Positions 51,427 through 60,081 of a DNA stretch of 64,000 nt are shown here, piece after piece. The DNA lies in assembly GCA_016125505.1 (NCBI GenBank), contig WGLP01000014.1:1-64000 (forward strand), in the 5' to 3' direction. A model generated the notes under the pieces. The model was not told where the DNA came from and did no database searches. It was given only the letters and a program-made list of their open reading frames with translations. Every line of letters starts with the position of its first letter. Positions within the stretch are counted from its first letter, which is position 1. Source of the DNA: Gammaproteobacteria bacterium. GTDB lineage: Bacteria > Pseudomonadota > Gammaproteobacteria > UBA6429 > Thiohalophilaceae. The translations under genes were made by a program, and so were the position numbers.

Positions 51427-51807
51427 TCAGGCGACCTGGACCGGGATGGTATTCCGCGTATGCGTAATCCGGTTCTCTGCGTTGACGTAGACGAGGGTGG
51501 GCTTGAACGAGGCCAGTTCGCGCTGGTCCAGCTGCACGTAGGTACAGATGATGATGACGTCGCCCGGATTGGCCTTATGGGCGGCAGCCCCGTTCACGGA
51601 CACAATCCCGGAATGGTCCTCCGCCCGAATGGCATAAGTAGTAAAACGCTCGCCATTGGTGATGTTGTAGATATCGATCTGCTGGTATTCGCGGATGCCG
51701 GCGGTGTCGAGCAAATGCCCGTCAATCGCACAGGAACCCTCGTACTCCAACTCGGAATGGGTAACCCGTGCGCGGTGCAATTTGGCTTGTAACATCGTGA
51801 TTTGCAT
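51427..51807 (-). CDS. panD: Aspartate 1-decarboxylase
   Basis: Makes beta-alanine for pantothenate. From ATG 51807 it is 126 residues with Ser25 in YEGSCAID, the residue that becomes the pyruvoyl cofactor after self-cleavage at Gly24-Ser25. AGGAG precedes this ATG, so the longer frame is not used. It is downstream of panC in the same direction, 69 bases away. Confidence 0.97.
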   Translation of the reverse strand: MQITMLQAKLHRARVTHSELEYEGSCAIDGHLLDTAGIREYQQIDIYNITNGERFTTYAIRAEDHSGIVSVNGAAAHKANPGDVIIICTYVQLDQRELASFKPTLVYVNAENRITHTRNTIPVQVA

Positions 51808-51876
51808 CGGTTCTCCTGCCTGCATTAAACCCCAGGGATCGTAATCATTTTACCATGCTCGCGTCATGGTACCAAT

Positions 51877-52719
51877 TTAGACCCGTAAATTATCAAGAAG
51901 TCGCGTCTTGCCCAAGCGCACCGCTGCTAAAATGACCAGAGGGTCTGTGCGGGATTTGGGCTCCTCCAGTGTGTCGCTCTGGCGAATAGCAACATAATCG
52001 GGGACGAAACCCTGTTTTTCCAGACGCATCACGGCGTCCTGTTCCAGATCGGTGAAATCCACACCATTTCGCTGTAAACGGTCGCGTACGTACTGCAGGG
52101 TTTCATACAAACCACCGGCCTGCTGTCGTTCCTGCCGGGAAAGATACTGATTACGTGAACTCATTGCCAGGCCATCCGTCTCGCGCACGGTCGGTTCACC
52201 AATAATTTCGATGGGCATATCCAGGTCACGCACCATGCGCCGGATGACAAGCAGCTGCTGAAAGTCCTTCTCGCCGAAGACGGCAACATCGGGCTGCACG
52301 ATATTAAAGAGCTTATTCACTACCGTCGCCACGCCGCGAAAATGTCCGGGTCGTTGCGCCCCTTCCAGGCCGATACTCAGGCCAGGCACATCGACGTACG
52401 TCGTCTGCTGGTGCCCATGCGGATACATGCTCTGATCATTCGGCACGAACACAACATCCACATTCAACGGCGCCAGTTTGGCCTGGTCCTCTTCGAGGGT
52501 GCGCGGATAGCGAGTAAAATCCTCGCCCGCGCCGAATTGCATGGGATTGACATAAATACTCACCACCACCTTGTCGCAATGCTGCTTTGCCACTTGGACC
52601 AAACGCATATGTCCTGCATGCAGGTTTCCCATGGTCGGCACAAAGCCGATGCGATCCGCCTGGCGACGCCAGTCGCGAACTGCCGCATGAACATCCCACT
52701 GTGTCGTTAAGACCTGCAT
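51877..52719 (-). CDS. panC: Pantothenate synthetase
   Basis: Joins pantoate and beta-alanine with ATP. At 280 residues it shows the nucleotidyl motifs VPTMGNLHAGHMRLV, VFGEKDFQQLLVIRRMV and MSSRNQYLS. It follows panB by 18 bases. Confidence 0.97.
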   Translation of the reverse strand: MQVLTTQWDVHAAVRDWRRQADRIGFVPTMGNLHAGHMRLVQVAKQHCDKVVVSIYVNPMQFGAGEDFTRYPRTLEEDQAKLAPLNVDVVFVPNDQSMYPHGHQQTTYVDVPGLSIGLEGAQRPGHFRGVATVVNKLFNIVQPDVAVFGEKDFQQLLVIRRMVRDLDMPIEIIGEPTVRETDGLAMSSRNQYLSRQERQQAGGLYETLQYVRDRLQRNGVDFTDLEQDAVMRLEKQGFVPDYVAIRQSDTLEEPKSRTDPLVILAAVRLGKTRLLDNLRV

Positions 52720-52737
52720 GCAAAGGTTCAGGATCGT

Positions 52738-53577
52738 TTAGTGAAAGCTGTGTTCGTCGTCGGGGAAATGCTGTTGTTTCACAGCATCGACATAGGCGCG
52801 AATCGCAGATGAGATACTGATATCACCCGCGGTCAGACCCGCAAGAAAGTCCTTGGCAAAGCGGGGACGATGTCCGAGTGAAATCCCCAGCACATCGTAA
52901 AGCACCAGTACCTGACCATCGCAATCGCGGCCGGCACCGATACCTATGGTCGGCACGGTCAGTGCCTCGGTAATCTTTTTGGCCAGGGCATTCGGGACGC
53001 ATTCCAGCAAGACGATATCCGCACCGGCAGCCTCCATGGCTTTTGCATCGTGCAAAATGGCATCCGCGGTTTTTTGATCCCGGCCTTGTACGCGATAACC
53101 GCCGAGTTTGTGCACGGCTTGCGGTTGCAAACCCAGATGCGCGCACACGGGAATACCGTGTTTACTCAGGTTGGCAACCACGTTAATCACATCGCCACCA
53201 CCCTCGAGTTTGACCATGCGCGCACCGCCTTCCTGCATGAGACGTGCGGCGTTGTCCAGGGCACGGGCCGGATCGGAAAAACTCATGAACGGCATATCTG
53301 CGACCACCATGGCGCGTTCACAGGCGCGCGCGACCATCCTGGTGTGATAGATCACATCATCCATGGTCACGGGCACGGTGGTGTCATGTCCCTGGATCAC
53401 CATGCCTAAGGTATCGCCGATCAGGACGATATCCACACCCGCTTGCTCCAGTACGGCAGCAAAACTCGCGTCATAGGCGGTGAGCATGGCAATCTTTTCG
53501 CCGTCCTGTTTCATTTTACGCAGGCGGGTAACGGTGATGGCCTGCTGGGCCGGATTATCTGATGCATAGCTGGACAT
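52738..53577 (-). CDS. panB: Ketopantoate hydroxymethyltransferase
   Basis: The first committed pantothenate step. A 279-residue TIM barrel with AMLTAYDASFAAVLEQAGVDIVLIGDTLGMV, DMPFMSF and VKLEGG, plus the later IGIGAGRDCDGQVLVLYD. It follows the deoxynucleoside kinase gene by 4 bases. Confidence 0.97.
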   Translation of the reverse strand: MSSYASDNPAQQAITVTRLRKMKQDGEKIAMLTAYDASFAAVLEQAGVDIVLIGDTLGMVIQGHDTTVPVTMDDVIYHTRMVARACERAMVVADMPFMSFSDPARALDNAARLMQEGGARMVKLEGGGDVINVVANLSKHGIPVCAHLGLQPQAVHKLGGYRVQGRDQKTADAILHDAKAMEAAGADIVLLECVPNALAKKITEALTVPTIGIGAGRDCDGQVLVLYDVLGISLGHRPRFAKDFLAGLTAGDISISSAIRAYVDAVKQQHFPDDEHSFH

Positions 53578-53581
53578 AGGT

Positions 53582-54229
53582 TTATATTCCCAACGGGGCC
53601 GGATTGAAATAATGGCGGCCGCTGCGTGTTTTGTGTATCTGCTCTAATAATAATTGATAATCGGCCTGATTGTTGACTAAATCGATCTCGGCAGCATTGA
53701 CGATCAACAGAGGCGATTGTGAATAATTATAAAAAAAACGCGTGTACGATTGCACGATGCGCTCCAGATAAGGGGCATCGAGATAACGTTCGTACTCGCG
53801 CCCGCGCTTGCCCACCCGTTTTATCAATACATCCACCGGTGCCTGGAGGTATATCACCAGATCGGGGGTTGGTGCATCAATGGTCACATGCGCGTATACC
53901 TGTTGATACAATTTGAATTCTTCTTCATCAAGCGTCAGCTCGGCGAACAGTCTGTCTTTCTCCAGAATAAAATCGGCGACGCGTACCGGACGAAACATAT
54001 CGGCCTGACGCAAATCCTGAATCTGACGCGCACGCTGGAATAAAAAAAACAATTGTGTCTGTAAGGCCGCACTACGCGGGTCCTGATAAAACCGTTCGAG
54101 AAACGGATTTTCTTCCGCACCTTCCAGCAGGACATCCGAACCGAAACTCTCAGCCAGGCGTTTGGCCAGCGTGGTCTTGCCCACACCGATGGGACCTTCG
54201 ACTACGATGAAATCCAGATTAGTTGTCAT
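53582..54229 (-). CDS. Deoxynucleoside kinase family protein
   Basis: A 215-residue kinase of the dNK/dGK group. The P-loop is VEGPIGVGKTTLAKRL, the catalytic region includes VRVADFILEKDRLFAE, and the lid is KRVGKRGREYERYLD. It is expected to phosphorylate a deoxynucleoside; the substrate cannot be read from sequence. ATGA overlap with folK and 4 bases to panB place it in the pcnB-folK-dgk-panB-panC operon. Confidence 0.88.
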   Translation of the reverse strand: MTTNLDFIVVEGPIGVGKTTLAKRLAESFGSDVLLEGAEENPFLERFYQDPRSAALQTQLFFLFQRARQIQDLRQADMFRPVRVADFILEKDRLFAELTLDEEEFKLYQQVYAHVTIDAPTPDLVIYLQAPVDVLIKRVGKRGREYERYLDAPYLERIVQSYTRFFYNYSQSPLLIVNAAEIDLVNNQADYQLLLEQIHKTRSGRHYFNPAPLGI

Positions 54230-54714
54230 ATATCGTCAATCGGCTCCAGTCCGCTGGCCGGGCAATTCGCCACCAATGTCGCCAATTCGCCTTGACCTGG
54301 AATGACCAACGCGGGGGCAATCTCCTGCAAAGGATACAGGACGAAATTGCGTTCATGTAGTCCCGGATGCGGGATCGTTAATTGCGGAAAGTTGATGCAT
54401 TCAGCGCCAAACAACAGAATATCCAGATCGAGCGTTCGCGGCCCCCAGCGACTGCCATCGCGCACGCGACCTTGTGTACGTTCAATCACATGCAGCGCAT
54501 CCAACAATTCGAGCGGTGTCAATGTCGTATCAATTTCAGCAACCGCATTGATGTAATCCGGTTGGTCCTGTGGCCCCATCGGTGCACTGCGGTATAAGCG
54601 CGAACAGGAAAGCAGTCGTGTAGAGGGTAGTTGTGACATGGCCGCTATGGCCTGTTGAACCTGCTGGATCGGCTGTTGCAGATTGCTACCGATCCCGATA
54701 TACGCCCTAGTCAT
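54226..54714 (-). CDS. folK: 7,8-dihydro-6-hydroxymethylpterin pyrophosphokinase
   Basis: A 162-residue folate pathway enzyme. ATG 54714 gives the standard AYIGIGSNLQQPIQQVQQAI start. Other motifs are RLYRSAPMGPQDQPDYINAV, RTQGRVRDGSRWGPRTLDLDILLFG and IPHPGLHERNFVLYPL. It overlaps the pcnB end by 8 bases. Confidence 0.96.
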   Translation of the reverse strand: MTRAYIGIGSNLQQPIQQVQQAIAAMSQLPSTRLLSCSRLYRSAPMGPQDQPDYINAVAEIDTTLTPLELLDALHVIERTQGRVRDGSRWGPRTLDLDILLFGAECINFPQLTIPHPGLHERNFVLYPLQEIAPALVIPGQGELATLVANCPASGLEPIDDI

Positions 54715-56017
54715 TATGGCGACGAGATTTACGGCGTCGCGGCCGTTGACCATGGCGTTGTGCATGCAAGTCGTCACACATGGTTTTTTGTTCTTCCGAA
54801 TTGACCGTCTGGAACTGTGTCCACCAGTCGCATAATTCTTTCAGCTGCACCTCGCCCGCCTCACACCGTAACAATAAAAAATCATACATCGCGCGAAAAC
54901 GCTTGTGTTCCAGCAAGGCAAACGGTCTGCGCCCACGCCGATTGGTGAGGCGCTCCTGGCCGGACCAGATCTCGCGAATAGGCAATCGAAAGCGTTTGGG
55001 CAGCGCAATATGTTGAGTTTGTTCGATGAGCACGTCGTGGCCGGCTTCCTGCAGGGCCTGTATGGGTGACATGCCGTTTTGTTGCAATGCTTCAGCGCGT
55101 TCCTGCACCGGTCCCCACAGCAGACACGCAAATAAAAACGCCGGCGTAACCGGCTTGTCTTCCTGGATGCGGCTATCGGTATTCGCGCAGGCACGTTGCA
55201 ACATGGTGTCGAAATGCGGCATACCCTTTTTCAGGCACAGGTCCGTGGCCGCAAATAACAACTCAAAGATGTCATATTGCCGCAACAGCGGTAGTACCTG
55301 TGTGGCATAACCGCTCAGAAACAATTTGAGCACTTCATCGTACAAACGCGCGGAGGAGACGGCCAGCAGGCGTTCGCGTTGTTCGGCAACGGCGCTCACC
55401 AGTTCCGGTTCCAGGGTAAATTGCAGCTTGGCAGCGAACCGCATTGCACGCAGGATACGTACCGGGTCTTCCTGGCAGCGCACATGGGGATCACCTATCA
55501 TGCGCAAGCGCCGCTGTTTGAGATCCTCGAGGCCGCCGGTGTAATCCACCACGCTGAAATCGGCAATGTTGTAGTACAAGGCATTGACCGAGAAGTCGCG
55601 TCGCCAGGCATCTTCCGCCAGTGTCCCGAAGACGTTGTCACGCACGATCATGCCGTCGCGGGTACTCGCCAGCGCCTCATCTGCCACGTCGGCATGATGA
55701 CCGCGGAAGGTGGCCACCTCCACGATGTCGCGACCAAAATGGATGTGCGCTAACCGGAACCGCCGTCCGATCAACCGGCAATTGCGGAACAAGTCCTTTA
55801 ACTGGTCCGGCGTGGCGTCGGTGGCGACATCAAAGTCCTTGGGGTGCAGTCCCAATAACAAATCGCGTACCCCGCCACCCACGAGATACGCGGCAAAACC
55901 GGCTTTATGCAAACGGCTGAGCACCTTCAACGCCGAGTCGCTGATGTCCTGGCGGGAGATACAGTGTTCGCTGCGCGGAATGATGCGAGGTAAGGATTCG
56001 TCCTGCGGTAGCTGCAT
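54707..56017 (-). CDS. pcnB: Poly(A) polymerase I
   Basis: Adds poly(A) tails that mark RNA for decay. At 436 residues it has the nucleotidyltransferase motif GGGVRDLLLGLHPKDFDVATDA, the FRLAHIHFG region, RRDFSVNALYYNI and EDPVRILRAMRFAAKL. The basic C-terminus (RHGQRPRRRKSRRHND) is typical. It heads the folK-pan operon. Confidence 0.95.
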   Translation of the reverse strand: MQLPQDESLPRIIPRSEHCISRQDISDSALKVLSRLHKAGFAAYLVGGGVRDLLLGLHPKDFDVATDATPDQLKDLFRNCRLIGRRFRLAHIHFGRDIVEVATFRGHHADVADEALASTRDGMIVRDNVFGTLAEDAWRRDFSVNALYYNIADFSVVDYTGGLEDLKQRRLRMIGDPHVRCQEDPVRILRAMRFAAKLQFTLEPELVSAVAEQRERLLAVSSARLYDEVLKLFLSGYATQVLPLLRQYDIFELLFAATDLCLKKGMPHFDTMLQRACANTDSRIQEDKPVTPAFLFACLLWGPVQERAEALQQNGMSPIQALQEAGHDVLIEQTQHIALPKRFRLPIREIWSGQERLTNRRGRRPFALLEHKRFRAMYDFLLLRCEAGEVQLKELCDWWTQFQTVNSEEQKTMCDDLHAQRHGQRPRRRKSRRHND

Positions 56018-56130
56018 GGGCTTTTAATTATCGTTAACCGGCCTTGGCCAAATAAACCGCTAGTATAATGATTTTTCCTCGCCATTCCGATAGTTATCGT
56101 ACCCGTGGCGCTTTCCTGTACAAAATAAAA

Positions 56131-56156
56131 GGCCCGTGAACATGTGTTCACGGGCC
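56131..56156 (-). terminator. Intrinsic terminator after the DUF3501 gene
   Basis: A perfect 12-bp stem GGCCCGTGAACA/TGTTCACGGGCC with a 2-base loop is followed on the minus strand by TTTTATTTT. It should end the rubrerythrin operon. Confidence 0.9.
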
Positions 56157-56181
56157 GATAGTCATACAGAATGCGATTGGC

Positions 56182-56766
56182 TTAATTGAAGTCCGCGATC
56201 AGCGCGGTGCGAATATTCGCTGGTAAGGGACTGAGTTCACGCTGATAAGACGGATGATCGATACCGGCGGCCAGCGCGGCACCACCCTTTGCAGCCGCAA
56301 TCATCTCCGGCGTGAATTCAAAGCGCAGAAAATGCACCGAAGATGTCTTTTCTTCCGTCTCGCGCTCCAGGTCCTCATCGGCAATGGCAAAGACCTTGTC
56401 GAAATCCGCCACTTGTAACCAGACCTTGTCCTCGATCCCGACCATCTTTGCCAGGGCGACCTTACGCTCGTCCACGTCGTCGTATTCAATCATGAACGTG
56501 GCCTTCAGATTGCTGCCATCGGGGATCAAGGGATTGTAGGCCTTAATCTCTTCGAGGATACCCTCCTCTTCGAAGATCTTTTCGATGCGCAGCATTTCCT
56601 GAATCTGGTATTGCATGGTCAGGCGATCTTCGAAGTACAGGGTGGCGTGTTCGCCCAGATGCACCTGACGATGTTTCTTATGCTCCAATACCTTTGCGCG
56701 AAAATCCTTACGTTGCTTGGCGTACTGCTCCAAGCTCATCAGATCGGATTGAGTCAGTTTTTGCAT
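56182..56766 (-). CDS. DUF3501 family protein
   Basis: A 194-residue soluble protein with MQKLTQSDLMSLEQYAKQR at the N-terminus, the usual DUF3501 start. The function is unknown. ATG 56766 is favoured because AGG lies at suitable spacing; the ATG at 56781 lacks one. It is 18 bases downstream of the CCG iron-sulfur oxidoreductase gene, an arrangement I know from other proteobacteria together with rubrerythrin. Confidence 0.85.
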   Translation of the reverse strand: MQKLTQSDLMSLEQYAKQRKDFRAKVLEHKKHRQVHLGEHATLYFEDRLTMQYQIQEMLRIEKIFEEEGILEEIKAYNPLIPDGSNLKATFMIEYDDVDERKVALAKMVGIEDKVWLQVADFDKVFAIADEDLERETEEKTSSVHFLRFEFTPEMIAAAKGGAALAAGIDHPSYQRELSPLPANIRTALIADFN

Positions 56767-56784
56767 GGCGTTACCTATCATCGT

Positions 56785-58107
56785 TTATATCCCGTATGCT
56801 ATGCGTAATAAGGTCATCGGATGCCTGGGCGCATCCGCCCCGTCTTCCAGGCCGTTCTCGATTTGATGCCCGGCCATAATGCAGTCGCTGGTGTAGTAAT
56901 CCGGCTGAAACTGTTTGACCTTGCTGACGACCGGCCGGCAAATCTTCATTGAAATTTCATGAAATTCCTTTTTGACGGCATAGGTGCCGTCGTGACCGGA
57001 ACAGCGCTCAATGGTTTCCACCGTCGTATCCGGCACCAGTTGCAGCGTCTCACGGGTTTTCGGCCCGATGTTCTGCACCCGCTGGTGACAGGCGACGTGA
57101 TAACTCACCTTGCCCAGCGACTTGTTGAAATCCGTTTTCAGCAGCCCTTCCTTATGGCGCAGCATCAGGTATTCAAACGGATCGTAAAATGCGTCCTGCA
57201 CCTTTTTCACATCCGGATCATCCGGAAACATCAGCGGCAGTTCCTGTTTGAACATCAACGCACATGAAGGAATCGGCGCCACCAGGTCCCAGCCTTCATC
57301 CACCAGCTTGGCGAGGCGCGGTATGTTCGCGTCCTTGGCACGCGCAACCGCTTCCAGGTCACCTAACTCCAGCTTGGGCATGCCACAGCACTGTTCCTTC
57401 TCGGCGATCGTCACCGGGATGCCGTTGTGTTCGAACACCGCCAGCATGTCATCGTTGATCACCGGTTCGTTGACGTTGCCGTAACAGGTGACATAAATCG
57501 CCACCTTACCGGTGGTCGCGCTCCCGGCGGTTGCCGTAAGCGAAGTATTCGGTTTGAAATGTTTGCGGAAGGTGTCACTTTCAAACGGGGGCAATTTCGC
57601 GTCGGCATGAATGCCGGCGACGTTTTCCATGAGTTTGCGCATCGGTTTGGCGTTATTCACCGCGTTGATGGTTTGTGCCACCACGGGGATCGAACCTATC
57701 TTGCCTACCAGGTCCGTATTGGACAGCAGCTTGTTGCGCAGACTCGCACCTTCCTGTTTGTACTTCACCGCCTTGGCCCGCAACATCAGGTGCGGAAAAT
57801 CCACGTTCCATTCGTGCGGCGGCACATAAGGACATTTGGTCATGTAACACAGATCACAGAGATAACAGTGATCCACGACCTTCCAGTAATCCTGCTTGGC
57901 GACACCATCGACTTCCATGGTCTCGGATTCGTCCACCAGATCGAACAGCGTGGGGAACGAGTTACACAGGCTCACACAACGACGACAACCGTGACAGATG
58001 TCGTACACCCGTTCCAGTTCGGCATACAGGGATTCTTCGTTGTAGAAATCCGCGTTCTTCCAATCCAGAGGATGGCGTGTCGGTGCGTCCAGGTTACCTT
58101 CTCTCAT
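56785..58107 (-). CDS. CCG-domain iron-sulfur oxidoreductase (heterodisulfide reductase-like)
   Basis: A 440-residue protein related to GlpC/HdrD. Two [4Fe-4S] motifs are in CHGCRRCVSLCN and CYLCDLCYMTKCPY (about residues 38-50 and 82-94). Two cysteine-rich CCG-type modules follow, around CCGMPKLELGDLE and the HVACHQRVQNIGP...CSGHDG region. It is soluble and without a flavin motif, so it probably passes electrons to or from a partner such as the rubrerythrin encoded upstream. It lies between the rubrerythrin and DUF3501 genes. Confidence 0.88.
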   Translation of the reverse strand: MREGNLDAPTRHPLDWKNADFYNEESLYAELERVYDICHGCRRCVSLCNSFPTLFDLVDESETMEVDGVAKQDYWKVVDHCYLCDLCYMTKCPYVPPHEWNVDFPHLMLRAKAVKYKQEGASLRNKLLSNTDLVGKIGSIPVVAQTINAVNNAKPMRKLMENVAGIHADAKLPPFESDTFRKHFKPNTSLTATAGSATTGKVAIYVTCYGNVNEPVINDDMLAVFEHNGIPVTIAEKEQCCGMPKLELGDLEAVARAKDANIPRLAKLVDEGWDLVAPIPSCALMFKQELPLMFPDDPDVKKVQDAFYDPFEYLMLRHKEGLLKTDFNKSLGKVSYHVACHQRVQNIGPKTRETLQLVPDTTVETIERCSGHDGTYAVKKEFHEISMKICRPVVSKVKQFQPDYYTSDCIMAGHQIENGLEDGADAPRHPMTLLRIAYGI

Positions 58108-58143
58108 GCAGATGCCCTTTTGTTTTTCTCATCTAGAGTGACA

Positions 58144-58169
58144 GCCTGGATCGGAAAACCGACCCAGGC
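58144..58169 (-). other. Intercistronic hairpin between the rubrerythrin and CCG genes
   Basis: GCCTGG...CGG (58144-58154) pairs with CCG...CCAGGC (58159-58169) around AAAA, with two internal mismatches. No T run follows. It may stabilise the upstream mRNA or lower downstream expression. Confidence 0.5.
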
Positions 58170-58182
58170 CTGACATCACAGC

Positions 58183-58605
58183 TTACTTGTCGAGATTGTC
58201 CAGCGCCTTCTGGAAACGGTTGGCGTGTGAACGTTCGGCCTTGGCCAGGGTTTCGAACCAGTCCGCGATTTCTTCGAAACCTTCATTCCGCGCGGTTTTG
58301 GCCATGCCCGGGTACATATCGGTGTACTCGTGGGTTTCACCGGCGATGGATGCCTTGAGGTTGTCGGAAGTGCCGCCGATGGGCAGACCGGTAGCCGGAT
58401 CGCCGACTTGCTCCAGGTATTCCAGGTGGCCGTGGGCGTGACCGGTTTCACCTTCGGCGGTGGAACGGAAGACGGCGGCAACGTCATTGTAGCCTTCGAC
58501 GTCGGCCTTGGATGCGAAATACAGATAGCGGCGATTTGCTTGGGATTCACCGGCAAAGGCGTCTTTCAGACTTTGCTCGGTCTTGCTGCCTTTTAAAGTA
58601 GCCAT
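58183..58605 (-). CDS. Rubrerythrin-family diiron protein without rubredoxin domain
   Basis: A 140-residue diiron ferritin-like protein, expected to reduce peroxide. The ligands lie in [44 protein letters not shown] and [10 protein letters not shown]. The C-terminal rubredoxin domain of classical rubrerythrin is missing, so it needs an outside electron donor. ATG 58605 follows GGAGG; the longer frame is rejected. A strong promoter with two PerR-like boxes precedes it. Confidence 0.92.
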   Translation of the reverse strand: MATLKGSKTEQSLKDAFAGESQANRRYLYFASKADVEGYNDVAAVFRSTAEGETGHAHGHLEYLEQVGDPATGLPIGGTSDNLKASIAGETHEYTDMYPGMAKTARNEGFEEIADWFETLAKAERSHANRFQKALDNLDK

Positions 58606-58663
58606 GATTGTTAACCTCCAGGTTTGTTGTCGAAACCGCCGCAATCGGGCGGATTGTCCAAAT

Positions 58664-58730
58664 TTAGACTAATTCTAAATTGTGCAAGAAAGATAGATCA
58701 GGCACTCCCTGCTGTCAAGACTTAGTCTAA
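58664..58730 (-). promoter_or_regulatory. Rubrerythrin promoter with two PerR/Fur-type boxes
   Basis: On the minus strand, -35 TTGACA (58713-58718) and -10 TATCTT (58690-58695) are 17 bases apart. A 7-1-7 dyad at 58664-58678 reads TTAGAATTAGTCTAA on the minus strand, one mismatch from TTAGAATNATTCTAA-type PerR boxes. It lies just past the expected start. A weaker copy (11 of 15) at 58716-58730 overlaps the -35. Confidence 0.65.
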
Positions 58731-58840
58731 ATCCGGGATTATTGATTTGTATTTGTTATACCACTGGAAAGATTTGACCCTTTTGACATGAATCAGCTAA
58801 CTTAGCCGGCCTCATTTTATGGACAAAGCTGTAACCAATC

Positions 58841-59110
58841 GTGGCCGAGAAAAAATCCCCAAAAAAAGCCGATGCCGCCAAGCCCATGAATTTTGAAGCG
58901 GCGATCCAGGAGCTGGAAAGCCTGGTCGCGCGCATGGAAAAAGGCGACCGCAGTCTGGAAGACGCACTGAAGGATTTCGAACGCGGCGTCGAACTCACCC
59001 GGCTTTGCCAGAGTGCGTTGCGCGACGCCGAACAAAAAGTCCAGAAACTGCTTTCCGAGAACAATCAGGCGGTGCTTGCCCCGTTCGATGATGACGAGTC
59101 CGACGCGTGA
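58841..59110 (+). CDS. xseB: Exodeoxyribonuclease VII small subunit
   Basis: An 89-residue subunit with NFEAAIQELESLVARMEKGDRSLEDALKDFERGVELTRLCQSAL, the family signature. GTG 58841 is the start. It heads xseB-ispA-dxs, in the same order as E. coli, and overlaps ispA as GTGA. Confidence 0.96.
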   Translation: MAEKKSPKKADAAKPMNFEAAIQELESLVARMEKGDRSLEDALKDFERGVELTRLCQSALRDAEQKVQKLLSENNQAVLAPFDDDESDA

Positions 59111-59997
59111 CTCTCGTTGATCACATGAAAATCTGGCAGGCGCATGTCGACACTGCCCTGGATACCTGGTTACCTAAACCGAACATCGAACCCTTTCGCC
59201 TGCACGAGGCCATGCGCTATTCGGTTTTCAATGGCGGCAAGCGTTTACGGCCTGTTCTGGTCTATGCCGCCGGGATGGCCATGGAAGTTCCGACTGCCTG
59301 GCTACACGCGCCCGCCTGCGCTATCGAGTGCATTCATGCCTACTCCCTGATCCACGACGATTTGCCGGCCATGGATGACGATGATCTGCGCCGTGGCAAA
59401 CCCACCTGCCACCGCGCCTTCGATGAGGCCACCGCAATCCTGGCCGGCGATGCCCTACAGGCACTGGCCGTGCATATCCTGAGTCACGGCCTGGATCGGC
59501 AGATCCCCGCCGAACAGCGCCTGGCGATGATTGATCTCTTGGCCGTGTCTTCCGGTTCGCGTGGCATGGCCGGTGGTCAGGCCCTGGACCTGGGCGCAGT
59601 CGGTAAGACCCTCACCGAGGCAGAACTCGAAAACATGCACATCCACAAAACCGGGGCCCTCATTCGCAGCAGCGTACTGTTCGGCGTCTTGTGCAGCAAC
59701 AACCCGCAGGAATCCGTGAAAAACCAGCTGGATCACTACGCCAAGTGCATCGGCCTGGCCTTTCAAATTCACGATGATGTGCTGGATGAAACCGCAGATA
59801 CCGCAACACTCGGCAAAACCCAGGGCGCGGATCGGGCCCGTAACAAGCCAACCTATCCCGCCATCATCGGCCTGGATGCCTCTATCAAACTGGCGCAGGA
59901 ACTGGCCGACGAGGCCATCGACAGCCTCACTGAATTCAACGACAATGCCGCCCCCCTACGTGATCTGGCGCGTTACGTCATTGAACGTAGAAATTAA
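59107..59997 (+). CDS. ispA: Farnesyl diphosphate synthase
   Basis: A 296-residue polyprenyl synthase. The first Asp-rich motif is in SLIHDDLPAMDDDDLRRGKPTCH and the second in QIHDDVLD. GTG 59107 overlaps the xseB stop. It uses IPP and DMAPP derived from the Dxs pathway encoded next. Confidence 0.96.
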   Translation: MTLVDHMKIWQAHVDTALDTWLPKPNIEPFRLHEAMRYSVFNGGKRLRPVLVYAAGMAMEVPTAWLHAPACAIECIHAYSLIHDDLPAMDDDDLRRGKPTCHRAFDEATAILAGDALQALAVHILSHGLDRQIPAEQRLAMIDLLAVSSGSRGMAGGQALDLGAVGKTLTEAELENMHIHKTGALIRSSVLFGVLCSNNPQESVKNQLDHYAKCIGLAFQIHDDVLDETADTATLGKTQGADRARNKPTYPAIIGLDASIKLAQELADEAIDSLTEFNDNAAPLRDLARYVIERRN

Positions 59998-60081
59998 GGC
60001 GCGTCATCCCCAAATACTATATAGTTTGGTTGCGGATTCGCCACCTGCTACGAGCATGAACAGTTAACCCGGTTATTCCTA

